Positions 51,960-62,127 are shown, counted from the stretch's first letter. The stretch is 64,000 bases of DNA from Desulfurococcus amylolyticus Z-533 (GCF_000513855.1 NZ_KI911318.1:266087-330086), one strand, 5' to 3'. The notes: generated by a model from the sequence alone, not told the origin. Translations and numbers: made by a program.

Positions 51960-54416
51960 TCAGGATACGGGGTTTAATTGATAGAACACTATGATACTAT
52001 ATAGTATACCATTGCCACCATCAGGTGTTGAAATCCTTACGGGTTGACCAGTCCATGGATTAATGAATGGCTCCATTATTATCCTAAATGGTTTAATATA
52101 TGTATCATTAGCTAGGGGTCTGGTGTTTATTGATGAAATAGATCGTGCCTGAATATAGTATTTGACATCTAAACCGGTGACCTCCTTGATCCTTGATGCT
52201 GTTGACGAATCAAGGAGTCCCTGGGACCCCGTGAACCATTTAAATGTATAGGACTTATTGTTTAACTCAGCCCAGTACATTACTCCATCCATCAGCATCT
52301 TGTAGAGTAATGGAAGTGTGTTAGGCGAGTCAAATACCGGTGAAATTATCGAGGTATCCTGGAAGTTATATACGTAGATGAACCGCGTGGTATCCACATA
52401 TGATATATTTATCCCCAGCGCCCTTAGCCTATCAACAGTCGAGTTCCCTATTCTTATCATCCAGATACTCTTTGGTATATCAACGGTGCCGGGCATGCCT
52501 CCAGTCATTATCGGCCATATGGTTACACTGGTGTTATCGCTTGATACAATGAATGAATCTATAGCCATTAAATACGTGTTGTTTAATGGAGGGTTAAAGA
52601 GCCCAGCGAGCTCGAAGGAAGTACTGGTATTAATGGATGACATTATTAAGCCAATAATACCTATTTGCGTTTCATTGAGTGTTGAACCATCTGCTACACT
52701 GGCTTTACCACCATCCACGGATATACCATATCCATAATCCCACCATGCTATTACAAGGGAATCATTGGGCAGGCTTCTCATTAATTCAACAGCCTTATAC
52801 CAGGAATCAGTGTAGAAGGGGAGCCCCGAGACACCAGCCTTTAACGTGTAGATCATGCTTGTATTCGATGCGTAGTCCGTGTAACCGGCGTACCCTATAT
52901 TGATCAGGGCTAGTACTAGTATAGCTAGCACGATCACCCGGTACCCCCGGGTCTGCCTATATCTGACACGCCCTTTTCTTCTATCTATTAACTCCTGGGA
53001 TGTTGGCATTATGTATTCGAATAACCTCCCGATGAAGACTCCCATAACCAATGTACCGAAATAAGCGGCTATAGCTATCATGTAGGCTGCATTAAGATAC
53101 GAGTAGAATGCTAGCAAGAATGCTATGGATACATATAATTTATCAGGTTCCCCACGGTAGATGAAGTAAAGAGCTCCTATTATGCTTAGGATCAATGGGG
53201 ATGCGTAGAATAGCCAAGGGTAAACCCCCCATGAATGCAGCATACCTACCAGGGTACTATAGCTTGAAAGCGGCGACTGGTGCTCAGCAATGCTTTCTAC
53301 AAGGGGTGTTGCCGGTATAAATCTCAGTCCAAGAGCCCATGCAAGCCTACCGCCAATAGGTATGTAGCCACGCGTAATTAGCACAGCTCCTCCAATAACT
53401 AGCAATACTAGTAGAATAAAGTATCTTCCCTTTGTTAAAAGAGGTTTTTTGAACCCTAGCTTCTTGTACTCGGTGTTGAATAGATAGTATATAACGGGGA
53501 GTATCAGGGTGGATAATAATGCCGTACCAAGCTCCCGTGGGTTAAACGGGTACACCCCCAGGTTTGACGCGTTAGCTGGCGAGGGCATCACGAAGACCAT
53601 AGATAACACTATTAATCCCACCTGATATATGAGAAATTCCCTTGTGACACCGCTTCTAGTTAGAAGCGGATATAGTATGGTGAATGCAACCATTGTACCA
53701 AGTATAAAGACGTAGCCACCCCATAACCACCCTACTACTGCAAGGAAGAACCCTGATAGGACTGTGTATAACGCCTTCCTCAGGCTCGACTCATCCCTAT
53801 TAATGGACTTCGCCAACTTACTATAGAAATAGATGTAGAGTAGTAAGGGGACAATTGCAACGCCTTCTTTCTCGATGTACCCTATAACTGTTCTCTCAGT
53901 TGCAGCGGGTAGTATAGCTATAAGCAGTGCTGCTATTAAACCAGCTATTCTATTACCATTTGAGAGCTCTCTACCAGTTATGTATGCAAGGATTATACCT
54001 ATAGCGGCGAATATAAGTGGTTGCAGTATTCCCCACTCTTTCAGCGTTAACCCTAGGCCTTCCACTAAATGATACGTTGTACCAGTCCATATTGGTAGAA
54101 ACGGGTAGCTAGTGTAGATTATATCCCTACCCCATGGATACCAGAATATATGCGTTGCAGGGTTATCCCTGGTAAGCGTGTACCATGAGAGTAAGCCATT
54201 CTCATACACGTACTTGGCTTGCCAATACTCTATGTAGCTATCAAATTCGAAGAATTCGAAGCCGTTCAACCAATACGGTGAAAACCTCACGTATACACCA
54301 TACACCAATATAAGTGCTAGAAGAATATACATAATGGTTTTTGCTGCCCTTGGATGTTGCATAAAGTACTCGTATACCTTGTAAATAGTATTAGACACGG
54401 CTTCATTAACACTCAT
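51960..54416 (-). CDS. aglB: Archaeal oligosaccharyltransferase AglB (Stt3)
   Basis: Transfers the lipid-linked glycan to Asn in N-glycosylation sequons at the cell exterior. 818 residues: 12-13 membrane segments in the first 500, with the first-loop acidic motif FEFDSYIEYW (about residues 54-63), then a soluble domain with the diagnostic WWDYGYG (about residue 555-561). A DK/MI-type motif region follows. One polypeptide without partner subunits, as in other Crenarchaeota. Single gene, with an upstream gap of about 75 bp to argF. Confidence 0.92.
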   Translation of the reverse strand: MSVNEAVSNTIYKVYEYFMQHPRAAKTIMYILLALILVYGVYVRFSPYWLNGFEFFEFDSYIEYWQAKYVYENGLLSWYTLTRDNPATHIFWYPWGRDIIYTSYPFLPIWTGTTYHLVEGLGLTLKEWGILQPLIFAAIGIILAYITGRELSNGNRIAGLIAALLIAILPAATERTVIGYIEKEGVAIVPLLLYIYFYSKLAKSINRDESSLRKALYTVLSGFFLAVVGWLWGGYVFILGTMVAFTILYPLLTRSGVTREFLIYQVGLIVLSMVFVMPSPANASNLGVYPFNPRELGTALLSTLILPVIYYLFNTEYKKLGFKKPLLTKGRYFILLVLLVIGGAVLITRGYIPIGGRLAWALGLRFIPATPLVESIAEHQSPLSSYSTLVGMLHSWGVYPWLFYASPLILSIIGALYFIYRGEPDKLYVSIAFLLAFYSYLNAAYMIAIAAYFGTLVMGVFIGRLFEYIMPTSQELIDRRKGRVRYRQTRGYRVIVLAILVLALINIGYAGYTDYASNTSMIYTLKAGVSGLPFYTDSWYKAVELMRSLPNDSLVIAWWDYGYGISVDGGKASVADGSTLNETQIGIIGLIMSSINTSTSFELAGLFNPPLNNTYLMAIDSFIVSSDNTSVTIWPIMTGGMPGTVDIPKSIWMIRIGNSTVDRLRALGINISYVDTTRFIYVYNFQDTSIISPVFDSPNTLPLLYKMLMDGVMYWAELNNKSYTFKWFTGSQGLLDSSTASRIKEVTGLDVKYYIQARSISSINTRPLANDTYIKPFRIIMEPFINPWTGQPVRISTPDGGNGILYSIIVFYQLNPVS

Positions 54417-54493
54417 TCACAGCACCCATCTATCATGGTCCTGACTAGTAACGGTATGATAGAATGTAGTAAAAAACCTTAATGGGATAATCT

Positions 54494-55438
54494 CTATGGA
54501 GTTAGGAGGGCTAGTATTGCTTTCTGTGCGTGCTTCCTGTTTTCTGCTTGATCCCATACAACACTCCATTTACCATCAATGACTTCGTTGACTACTTCTT
54601 CTCCTCTATGAGCTGGTAAACAATGCATGAATATCGCGTCTGGCTTTGCATGGTTCATTAACTCTACTGTGACCCTGTATGGTTCTAGATCCTTTATCCT
54701 CTTCTCCTTCTCCTTTTCCTGTCCCATGCTGACCCATACATCAGTGTATACTACGTCAGCATTTTCAACTGCTTTAAATGGATCTCTCTCTATCTCATAG
54801 GAGCCCCCATTCGGTGAGGCATGTTCATTGAAAAGTTTTACAACACTTGGATGTGGCTCATAGCCTTTGGGCGAGGCAATGATTATCTTTCCGCCTAGTA
54901 TCCCTGTGGCGAGCATCAGGCTATGTAGGACATTATCGCCTCCATCACCAACGAAAACTATTTTCAGCCTAGTGATATCCCCGCCTTTTTTCTCCATTAT
55001 TGTTAAGACATCGCTTAGTGCTTGGGCTGGGTGATGTAGATCACTTAGCCCATTTATTACTGGGACCCTACTGTACTGTGCGAGCTTCTCGATCTTATAG
55101 TGTTCATAAACGCGGGCCATTATCACATCGACATACCTTGATAAAACACGTGCAGTGTCCTCGATGGTCTCGCCTCTGGCTAATTGTAGCTCGCTGGCGC
55201 TCAAGTATATAGCGTCGCCTCCCAGCTCCTTCATGGCTGTTTCAAAGCTGATCCTAGTTCTAGTACTGGGTTTCTCGAAAATCATCGCTAGGTGACGCCC
55301 CACCAGCAGGGGTATTATCCTCTCTCCAGCTAGATACCTCTGCTTGAACTGCATTGCTGTCCTGATCATAAATAATAATTCTTCCCTACTATACTCGGCT
55401 AGCGTTAGGAAGTGTCTACCTTTAAGACTAGTCACCAT
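54494..55438 (-). CDS. argF: Ornithine carbamoyltransferase ArgF
   Basis: Forms citrulline from ornithine and carbamoyl phosphate (arginine synthesis, or reversed in the deiminase pathway). All diagnostic motifs are intact: FEKPSTRTRISFE (carbamoyl phosphate, about residue 53), HHPAQALSD, and HCLPAHRGEEV (ornithine, about 270), with DVWVSMGQE before it. Length 314 is standard. It stands apart from a second, variant carbamoyltransferase at 32.2 kb. ATG 55438 is the likely start. The other arginine genes are not present here. Confidence 0.93.
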   Translation of the reverse strand: MVTSLKGRHFLTLAEYSREELLFMIRTAMQFKQRYLAGERIIPLLVGRHLAMIFEKPSTRTRISFETAMKELGGDAIYLSASELQLARGETIEDTARVLSRYVDVIMARVYEHYKIEKLAQYSRVPVINGLSDLHHPAQALSDVLTIMEKKGGDITRLKIVFVGDGGDNVLHSLMLATGILGGKIIIASPKGYEPHPSVVKLFNEHASPNGGSYEIERDPFKAVENADVVYTDVWVSMGQEKEKEKRIKDLEPYRVTVELMNHAKPDAIFMHCLPAHRGEEVVNEVIDGKWSVVWDQAENRKHAQKAILALLTP

Positions 55439-55506
55439 GACTACCCACCTGTTTACACCGTTTTCTTAAATAGGAGGAACGTATTTAAAGATAGCAGGGT
55501 GGATTT

Positions 55507-56562
55507 ATGGAGAAAATAGTTATTCGCGCTGCAACTTTCTTCATTGGTAAAAGCAGTAACATTAGGGAGGAATACCAGCTCGGTGTAGAGGTATTAGGCA
55601 GGATTAGTGAGATAGCTAAGGAATTGAACCTAGAGGTTTTCACAAAGCGTATCTCAATGCAGAGCTTAAGCATGGATGAATTAGTGAAGCTCCCCGACAT
55701 AGCTAGTGATAAGGATATACTAGTCAGCGCGGGCTATGTAAGTTTAAGGAGGATAGGGGTCAGGGATGCTGAATATTTAACCAGTAATGGGGTTTACATT
55801 CCAGTTCTGCCATCTCTGGGGGATTTCACGATTGATGATGCAAGGCATTTCTCTAGAATTATACATGGTGTAGCGGAGAAGGATCCCTTAAACGCTACGA
55901 GGATAGCCATAGGTTTCCATAATGAGTCATTTCATACTCCTTATTTCCCTGACTCATCCAGCAGGGGTGTTAGGAGTATAGGCTTATCCTTTCTCTACCC
56001 AGATATGCTGGAAACTAATAATATCTCATCACTCTCCAACTCTATTCGCAACGCATTCAGGTTATTCAATAATATAGCCCAGGTAATAGAGAATAATATC
56101 GGCTACCCTGTTTCAATAGATTACAGCCTATCTCCCTGGATGGAGAAGAGTGTTGTTAAAATACTGGAGTCGCTGGGTTACAGCCTCCTAGAGCCCGGTG
56201 CCAACTATATTTTGCACGTAGTCAACAACCTTATACAGGAACACTATGATCCGCGTAGAGCAATAGGCTTCAACGAGGTGATGCTACCATACGCCGAGGA
56301 TTCATTACTAATCAAATATGGGGGCATGGGCTTAATTAAGGCAAGGGATTTTCTACGCTATGCATCGACATGTGTTGCTGGAGTAGACATGATTATTGTT
56401 CCATCAGGCATTGAAAAACTAGCCAGGTTAGTAATGGACACCTACTCCCTTGGCTTGGTTAAATCGAAGCCTATAGCACTTAGAGCGATACCTGTGAACA
56501 ATAAACCCGGTGAAAAAATAAGCCTTGGGAAATTCGGGGAACCCTTTGTAATAGAGTATTGA
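55507..56562 (+). CDS. DUF711/UPF0210 family protein
   Basis: 351-residue protein of the DUF711 family. Recognisable features are the N-terminal VIRAATFFIG with paired helices, the FHNESFHTPYFPDSSSRG stretch and the glycine-rich IDYSLSP, PYAEDSLL segments in the middle; structural relatives adopt a glycyl-radical-like barrel, although no enzyme activity is established. Shorter than the typical bacterial 450-residue members, so the archaeal short type. Divergent from argF with a 68-bp gap. ATG 55507 follows AGGGTGGA. Confidence 0.7.
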   Translation: MEKIVIRAATFFIGKSSNIREEYQLGVEVLGRISEIAKELNLEVFTKRISMQSLSMDELVKLPDIASDKDILVSAGYVSLRRIGVRDAEYLTSNGVYIPVLPSLGDFTIDDARHFSRIIHGVAEKDPLNATRIAIGFHNESFHTPYFPDSSSRGVRSIGLSFLYPDMLETNNISSLSNSIRNAFRLFNNIAQVIENNIGYPVSIDYSLSPWMEKSVVKILESLGYSLLEPGANYILHVVNNLIQEHYDPRRAIGFNEVMLPYAEDSLLIKYGGMGLIKARDFLRYASTCVAGVDMIIVPSGIEKLARLVMDTYSLGLVKSKPIALRAIPVNNKPGEKISLGKFGEPFVIEY

Positions 56563-56688
56563 AACCGAGTATGTTTCCACATTGTTTTCAAGCCAATTAA
56601 GCCATCGCATTTATAACGTGGTATTTCGAAGAATTCAAAGATGCATGAAGTATTCACTAGGGCATTGGTAGATCTATAGTTTATTAAT

Positions 56689-56967
56689 TTAATCATGTAT
56701 TGTTTCAAGTATGGCTATTACCTGCCATACCTTTGTTCTAGCACTTAAAGGCATATTGGGATCCTGGCTAACCTGGTCTAGAACCCCTACAGCATTTGCT
56801 GCTCTAACACCAGGTGTATATCTTTCATCCCTGAGGTAGTTTAATGCCTCTGTTGCAGCCCTCCTAATATTCCTTGGAACGGCTGTATCATTAACTATAC
56901 TCATCAGTAAGTATATGGCGTTTCTTAGTTTAACCTCATTATCAAGTACCCTGCTCAATTCCATCAC
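56689..56967 (-). CDS. UPF0147 family protein
   Basis: 92-residue helical protein of the archaeal UPF0147 family. The characteristic stretch PRNIRRAATEALNYL is followed by TPGVRAANAVGVLDQV and NMPLSARTKVWQVI, giving two helical repeats similar to HEAT units. Function unknown. The family is almost universal in archaea, and the gene often stands alone as it does here. It has M-M at the start; either ATG (56967 or 56964) can serve. Confidence 0.88.
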   Translation of the reverse strand: MMELSRVLDNEVKLRNAIYLLMSIVNDTAVPRNIRRAATEALNYLRDERYTPGVRAANAVGVLDQVSQDPNMPLSARTKVWQVIAILETIHD

Positions 56968-57055
56968 CTTAATCAGTATGATTACTCCTAATACATAACG
57001 TTACTACTGGTTAAAAACCATTAAATAAATAAATCTTAAGAATAGAGGTGAAGGC

Positions 57056-57418
57056 ATGTCCAGCCAGGATCCAATAAAAATCATGGCTGAACTACTCAAA
57101 TCAGGTGCTGTAATGCTTGCCGAGACATGCCCAGTGGAGGGATGCAACTTACCATTATTTAAGCTGAAAAGCGGAGAAGTGGTGTGCCCTCTGCATGGTA
57201 GGATACATGTGGTTAAAACCGATGAAGAGGCTAAGGAAGTTTATTCAAGGGCGACACTCTCAATGTTACTGGAAAAGGTGGAGGCAACGGCTATTAGAGC
57301 CATCGATTCATTGATAAGTGAGCCGGATATCGATTCAACTGAGATAATTAAATGGCTTGAAGTACTTGAAAGGGTTGCACGATTAAAGATTATTGCTAGG
57401 AAGCAGGATACCCCGTAA
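57056..57418 (+). CDS. UPF0148/SSSCA1-type zinc-ribbon protein
   Basis: 120-residue protein of the Sjogren syndrome/scleroderma autoantigen 1 family, common in archaea. A zinc ribbon is visible as CPVEGCNLPLF and VVCPLHGR (residues about 24-50), preceded by a helix that opens with KIMAELLKSGAVMLAETC. The C-terminal half is helical. Function unclear. ATG 57056 is preceded by GAGGTGAAGG, a strong ribosome-binding site. Confidence 0.87.
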   Translation: MSSQDPIKIMAELLKSGAVMLAETCPVEGCNLPLFKLKSGEVVCPLHGRIHVVKTDEEAKEVYSRATLSMLLEKVEATAIRAIDSLISEPDIDSTEIIKWLEVLERVARLKIIARKQDTP

Positions 57419-57424
57419 AGAAGC

Positions 57425-58045
57425 TTAAGTATCATAAACCCGGCTGTTCATACTGATCAGTCTCCCATATACTATATCCCATATCCTACCATATACTTCA
57501 CTAAGGGGTTTCGATGCATCAATATATATTAAGAGACCCATCTCCACCATTCTCAGATACATGCTCCTAACCCTTTGTAGGAACTCCTTCTCCTCGTACT
57601 CTGGAAACCTTGATGTATGCATGTACTTCCTGGATAAACCCTCTTCAGGCTCTATGTCAAGGTAGATTGCTACATCAGGCTTCATGGCGAACTTATTTAC
57701 CTCTATAACCCATTCAAACGGTGCTCCACTAGCTGATTGATATGCAACACTACTATAGAAGTATCTATCGGAAATAACCGTTACACCCTTATCCAGAAGG
57801 GGTTTAACCCAGTTTTTCACATGTATTAATCTATCCAGAGCAAATGCTAATGCATCGATGTACGCGTCCCTTAAATTGTTATAAGTAGACTTGATGACTC
57901 TAACTATTTCGGAATCTGTTGGCTCATAAGTGTATGAAGCCGGGATCCCTCTACTGGATAGATCCTCTACAAGCCTACGTGCTACCGTTGTTTTCCCGGC
58001 TCCATCGAGTCCCTCCAGCACAATAAAGCATCCCTTACCATGCAT
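57425..58045 (-). CDS. tmk: Thymidylate kinase
   Basis: Phosphorylates dTMP to dTDP. 206 residues with Walker A LEGLDGAGKTTVARRL (about residues 10-25), DRLIHV (with the substrate Arg), the catalytic DRYFYSSVAYQ (about 93-103), and a lid LEPEEGLSR variant IEPEEGLSRKYM. The last gene in a four- or five-gene run on the minus strand, starting 11 bases inside the end of the phosphomevalonate dehydratase small-subunit gene. Its stop is 6 bases from the convergent UPF0148 gene. Confidence 0.92.
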   Translation of the reverse strand: MHGKGCFIVLEGLDGAGKTTVARRLVEDLSSRGIPASYTYEPTDSEIVRVIKSTYNNLRDAYIDALAFALDRLIHVKNWVKPLLDKGVTVISDRYFYSSVAYQSASGAPFEWVIEVNKFAMKPDVAIYLDIEPEEGLSRKYMHTSRFPEYEEKEFLQRVRSMYLRMVEMGLLIYIDASKPLSEVYGRIWDIVYGRLISMNSRVYDT

Positions 58046-58421
58046 AAAGGATCCCTGAGCCGCGGGTGTATCTTACATATCGGTGGTTTTTATTTTTAAG
58101 GGTGCCTGCGAAGTCATCATACTCCTCTACCACTAGTAAGGGTATTTCAGCGATAACACATCCAGCGATCAGTATTGGCTCCACCTCCTTAACCAACATA
58201 CAAAGTGGTGACCTACCGTATTGCTTCATAGCGTAGATAACGTAAGAACCAACGGTACTGCCTCTGCTACCCTTGAACACAAGTATTTTCCCTTCAACAC
58301 TGATCTCCTCTTTCTCAGTTTTTACAATGCCACGGACTGGATCTACCTCGCCGAGGAAGCTCATATACTGGTCCACCAATACTACTTCACCCTCACAATC
58401 ACCGTCTACCACTGGTTTCAC
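58035..58421 (-). CDS. Phosphomevalonate dehydratase small subunit (aconitase X swivel domain)
   Basis: 128-residue DUF126/aconitase-X small domain. Motif FKGSRGSTVGSYVIY (about residues 50-64) provides the conserved Ser loop of the active site. With the large subunit next to it, this enzyme dehydrates mevalonate 5-phosphate to trans-anhydromevalonate 5-phosphate in the archaeal mevalonate pathway. It begins 7 bases after the large-subunit gene ends and overlaps tmk by 11 bases. The family could in principle also be a hydroxyproline-type aconitase X, but the neighbouring UbiD gene decides for the mevalonate role. Confidence 0.87.
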   Translation of the reverse strand: MKPVVDGDCEGEVVLVDQYMSFLGEVDPVRGIVKTEKEEISVEGKILVFKGSRGSTVGSYVIYAMKQYGRSPLCMLVKEVEPILIAGCVIAEIPLLVVEEYDDFAGTLKNKNHRYVRYTRGSGILYAW

Positions 58422-58428
58422 GCGCCAG

Positions 58429-59598
58429 CTATGCGTATACAGATTCTATCACCTCTCTAAGCCCTGTTATCCGGACCTTTAACCCATGTATTTTCCTGAG
58501 GTAGAATGCCGCTTTACCACTATTGGTTACGACGACATCGTATTTCCTCCGTAGCCTAGAGACCACTGGACATGTGCCCGCCGCTATCTCTACGCCCTTG
58601 GACTTCAGTCTGTTGATCAACAACCTATATCTCTCCGTGTATTCGACTGGAATGGTGAGTAGTAGTCTCCCCTTTCTCGGGGAGCCGTACCTCTCTAAGA
58701 GCCTGGCTACCTCCATTAACTCCATAAGCGTTGTATGGGGACACCCTACATACCCGAGCACTAAGCTACCCCTAGGATATTCATCCCCAATGTATTTATC
58801 GATATTATTTTTTTCAACCACGATTTTTTCCTCGATTTCCTCGATATAGGTTCCTCGAGGAGTTAGACCAGGTACAACACTCATTGCATGGGAGCCTGAG
58901 GCAGCCATGGATGCCAGGAGTATCTTAAGCTCTGGAAAGGTGAGATGCTTGGCAAAAGGGATAACTGTTATCTCCCTAATGTTATCGCCTATCCATAATC
59001 CAACGGCCCCAATGACCTGTCTATCGATATCAGGTGCCGTGGTTACAAGGACTGTAGCCCTCCGGTTTTCTGAGAGGTGTAGTCCAGCATTATATGTGTA
59101 ACCCGTTATAGCTGCTGCCAGCGCGATAGGCCCCCCTTCCCTATTCGTGTATCCACCGTAGAATGTGTTCGCAAATATTACTGCACTACTCTCGCCCCAT
59201 GCTAAATGCTCTCCTGGTGATGGAGGCCTATACCAGTATGGTATACATGTGAATACAGGGTTGAAGCCCATCTTAACGAGAGCGTTATCGATGTCTTTCT
59301 GAGCATTTATTAGGCTATTATCTATAATGGATTGTAAGCCACTATAGTCAACGCATCCAGGATTTATCGTGGTATATACCCTTGCCCTCCCACCCTTCTC
59401 ATAGAAGTCTCTTATAAATCTAGTACCATGTTCACCTATATTGGAGAATGAGACACCTGATATATGGGCGTGCACTATTTTAACGAGGTTTTCAGCGCCA
59501 AGGGATTCCCCTACCTTAACAATGATCTCCATAGCCTTCGCAGTGCTCCAGCCATACTCCCCTTTTAGCATTGCTTCTTGCTCAGGTGTTAAATACAT
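58429..59598 (-). CDS. Phosphomevalonate dehydratase large subunit (aconitase X)
   Basis: 389-residue DUF521/aconitase X catalytic subunit. N-terminal LTPEQEAMLKGEYGWSTAKA is diagnostic. Iron-sulfur ligand cysteines are probably in TINPGCVDYSG, GYVGCPHTTLMEL and TCPVVSRL, matching the archaeal enzyme. It converts mevalonate 5-phosphate to anhydromevalonate phosphate together with the small subunit. Its start touches the stop of the UbiD-like gene (shared base at 59598), so the three are one transcriptional unit. Identification combines family and context. Confidence 0.88.
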   Translation of the reverse strand: MYLTPEQEAMLKGEYGWSTAKAMEIIVKVGESLGAENLVKIVHAHISGVSFSNIGEHGTRFIRDFYEKGGRARVYTTINPGCVDYSGLQSIIDNSLINAQKDIDNALVKMGFNPVFTCIPYWYRPPSPGEHLAWGESSAVIFANTFYGGYTNREGGPIALAAAITGYTYNAGLHLSENRRATVLVTTAPDIDRQVIGAVGLWIGDNIREITVIPFAKHLTFPELKILLASMAASGSHAMSVVPGLTPRGTYIEEIEEKIVVEKNNIDKYIGDEYPRGSLVLGYVGCPHTTLMELMEVARLLERYGSPRKGRLLLTIPVEYTERYRLLINRLKSKGVEIAAGTCPVVSRLRRKYDVVVTNSGKAAFYLRKIHGLKVRITGLREVIESVYA

Positions 59599-60878
59599 TA
59601 GGGTATTCCAACCCTCCTATATTTATCCCAGGGTTCTCCCCAGGGCTTAACAGCAATGAATATTACCTTATCTCCAACCCCTTCACTGCTCCTGGGATCT
59701 AATGTGCTGCCTTTAACATCTCTTAGAACTATTATATCGCTCGAGCCTTTCATCCTTGTTGCCATCGCCCATTCAATCATCAATGGATCATCAACATCTA
59801 TATCCTCATCCACAACGAAGACATGCTTAATGCTAGGATGCGCTGATACCGCAGCTAGTCCAGCCAGCTTCGCTTCACCCGGGGAAGACTGCTTTATAGA
59901 GATTACAGCGTTAAGCCAGCCACTTCCTCCCTCGGTCAGTCTAACGGATTTCACACCAGGCACACTTCTCTTTACAGCACTGTATATTATGGGTTCCCGT
60001 GGGAACCCCATTAAGAATTGATGCTCCCATGAACCAGGTACTATGGCATGGAACACAGGAGACTCCTCTCTGGATACGTAGACGGCGAGAGGCTTGAAGA
60101 CGGGTTCCCGTCTCTCTTGATCCACCAGCATTAATATATCTGTGAAAGGCCCTTCTTTATCTCTATCACGGGTTATAAAGCCCTCAACAATTATGCTGGA
60201 ATCCGCCGGGACAGGTATTTTAAACAATGGTGTCTCAACAACCTTACTCCCACCACCTAGAGCAGCCCCCACACCGACCTCGAAAACACCAAGCGGGGGG
60301 TTCATTGCGGCAGCTAGCTCTTGAAACGAGTTTAATCCGAGGACTAATGCGACTGGAGCGTCGTCCCCCTCTTCATGTCTCCTACCAACTATGTAGTATA
60401 GGTGTCTTGGAACTATTCTAACTGTCGCTTTCTCATTACTGTGATACATGACTCTATGGAAACTACTGTTACAGTAGGTTTCATAGCATGCTATGAAGAC
60501 GGAACTGGTTAAATAGTATCCCCCATCCTCCCTATAGTACTTTATGAATGGGAGTGTATCGAGTAATCCGTCAACGCGTTTAAAGTATTTCTCGAAGTCG
60601 TCTTTCTCGAGGTGTATTGGATTGTTTAATGCTTTCTCCATAAGCCTATATAATTCCTCATCACTCCTTACATTGAATAACCTATAGATGTCATGTCTCC
60701 TAGTAACTAGGTTAGAGTAACCAGTTACCCATTCCCTCCCCTTAACTCTGAAAACAATGACCTTATCTCTGTTCCTCCATGCTGCCCTGGTTACAGTGTA
60801 CTCTGGATTCACTGTGCCTAGGTCAAGTATTTCCTTGTTGAGGAAACCAGCTAGTTTCTCAACTGCTTTGAGATCCAA
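59598..60878 (-). CDS. Anhydromevalonate phosphate decarboxylase (UbiD family)
   Basis: 426-residue prenyl-FMN-dependent decarboxylase that turns trans-anhydromevalonate 5-phosphate into isopentenyl phosphate. UbiD features: the FMN loop with GLNSFQELAAAMNPPLG, the Mn/K binding EGFITRDRDKEGPFTD (Glu-rich, about residues 233-248) and the C-terminal FVVDEDIDVDDP with the EWAMATRM catalytic region. TTG start after GAGGTG. It heads the PMDh genes in the operon. The flavin prenyltransferase UbiX and isopentenyl phosphate kinase are not in the window. Confidence 0.88.
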   Translation of the reverse strand: MDLKAVEKLAGFLNKEILDLGTVNPEYTVTRAAWRNRDKVIVFRVKGREWVTGYSNLVTRRHDIYRLFNVRSDEELYRLMEKALNNPIHLEKDDFEKYFKRVDGLLDTLPFIKYYREDGGYYLTSSVFIACYETYCNSSFHRVMYHSNEKATVRIVPRHLYYIVGRRHEEGDDAPVALVLGLNSFQELAAAMNPPLGVFEVGVGAALGGGSKVVETPLFKIPVPADSSIIVEGFITRDRDKEGPFTDILMLVDQERREPVFKPLAVYVSREESPVFHAIVPGSWEHQFLMGFPREPIIYSAVKRSVPGVKSVRLTEGGSGWLNAVISIKQSSPGEAKLAGLAAVSAHPSIKHVFVVDEDIDVDDPLMIEWAMATRMKGSSDIIVLRDVKGSTLDPRSSEGVGDKVIFIAVKPWGEPWDKYRRVGIP

Positions 60879-60881
60879 GTG

Positions 60882-62075
60882 TTACACCTCAATAAACTCC
60901 TCTGTGTAGTCATCTCTAAGTTTAATGGGAGAGAGTTTTAATACATCTATTCTATCCTGATATCTGGTTCTAATGACCACTGTGTTATCCTCGAAACTCA
61001 GCTTCTCAACTATGCAGGGATAATCTGATCCCCCTAGGGATCTAATCCCGCAATAGATATTTCTCTCGAACCCTGGCTGATATATCTTTACCTTTGTAGC
61101 TCCAAGCCTCTTGGCGATCTCCTCGCCATTATACGTCTTTATGAAGCCGTAGACGTGGAGCTCATCCATTAGCTGAGACACATATATTACCCTACCATCT
61201 ATTAGGTCGATCAAGCTAGATGCATCGACAGGATATCCATGGAATAATGGGTGACCAGTGACAAGTACAGAGTTCATTTCTATCTTTCTCAATGGTGCAT
61301 CAGCTAGGAAATCCCTGTACCTCATGCTTCTTAAGAGTCTTCTTTCCTCCCTGTTACGGGCCCGCTTAACACGGGGCTCAGGCACTTCATACACCTTTAC
61401 CCCTATCTTCTCATACTTTTTAAAGTACCTGCTTAATTTACTCCCGATAACCACGAGGGCGTCCGGTTCCACTACTTCGATTAAATAATGCTTGTAGTGT
61501 ATCGCAACTGAATCCCTCACCCATCCATCGGTATCAATAACAACCATGTTGCATCCCGATGATTCAGCCTTTTCAGCTAGCCAGCGGAGTTCTCTTGGAA
61601 TCAAGTAGATATAGTTCTGTGGGCGGATATCGCCTACGAACCTCATTATGTAGGCAGGGATCTCAGTGTTCCAGAGAACCTGGTTGACGGGGACTCCGAG
61701 TGATATGAATCCCGGCGGCCCTACATTGGCCTGCCCTATGTCCCCATCGATTATGCAGGGTTTTAACCCAGCCGAGATCGCGGTGTTTAATAGAAGTGTG
61801 GTGAAAGACGTCTTGCCTGAATCCGTATCACCTATCACAATGATTTTCCTGAGCCCGCTTGAAACTATTTCCACGGCCAGGGTGTTTCTCAACTTGTAAG
61901 GATCTTCAACATCGACCGGCTGTATATCGGATTCATTAGCCATGACTATATCTAGTTCGGCGTCTTCAAGGGCCTCTATGATATAGTTTCTGAACCTATG
62001 GATGATCACCTTCTCATCGCTTCTAACTGTTTTCCCCAATATAGTAATAGACCCCTTGAGGATGCTTATTGACAT
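60882..62075 (-). CDS. Clp1/Grc3-type polynucleotide 5'-kinase
   Basis: 397-residue P-loop protein resembling archaeal RNA 5'-hydroxyl kinases. Walker A IGDTDSGKTSFTTLLLN (about residues 80-96), a Walker B/lid region IDGDIGQANVGPPGFIS (about 113-129), and MVVIDTDGWVRD (about 176). An N-terminal beta domain and a C-terminal beta domain flank the kinase, as in Clp1. Likely role in tRNA or rRNA processing or RNA repair. Ends 3 bases before the decarboxylase start, so it is probably transcribed with the isoprenoid genes. Confidence 0.83.
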   Translation of the reverse strand: MSISILKGSITILGKTVRSDEKVIIHRFRNYIIEALEDAELDIVMANESDIQPVDVEDPYKLRNTLAVEIVSSGLRKIIVIGDTDSGKTSFTTLLLNTAISAGLKPCIIDGDIGQANVGPPGFISLGVPVNQVLWNTEIPAYIMRFVGDIRPQNYIYLIPRELRWLAEKAESSGCNMVVIDTDGWVRDSVAIHYKHYLIEVVEPDALVVIGSKLSRYFKKYEKIGVKVYEVPEPRVKRARNREERRLLRSMRYRDFLADAPLRKIEMNSVLVTGHPLFHGYPVDASSLIDLIDGRVIYVSQLMDELHVYGFIKTYNGEEIAKRLGATKVKIYQPGFERNIYCGIRSLGGSDYPCIVEKLSFEDNTVVIRTRYQDRIDVLKLSPIKLRDDYTEEFIEV

Positions 62076-62127
62076 AGGACCGAATACCCTGACAGCCTCT
62101 CCCTTTGAGAGGTTTAAACGAGGCAGT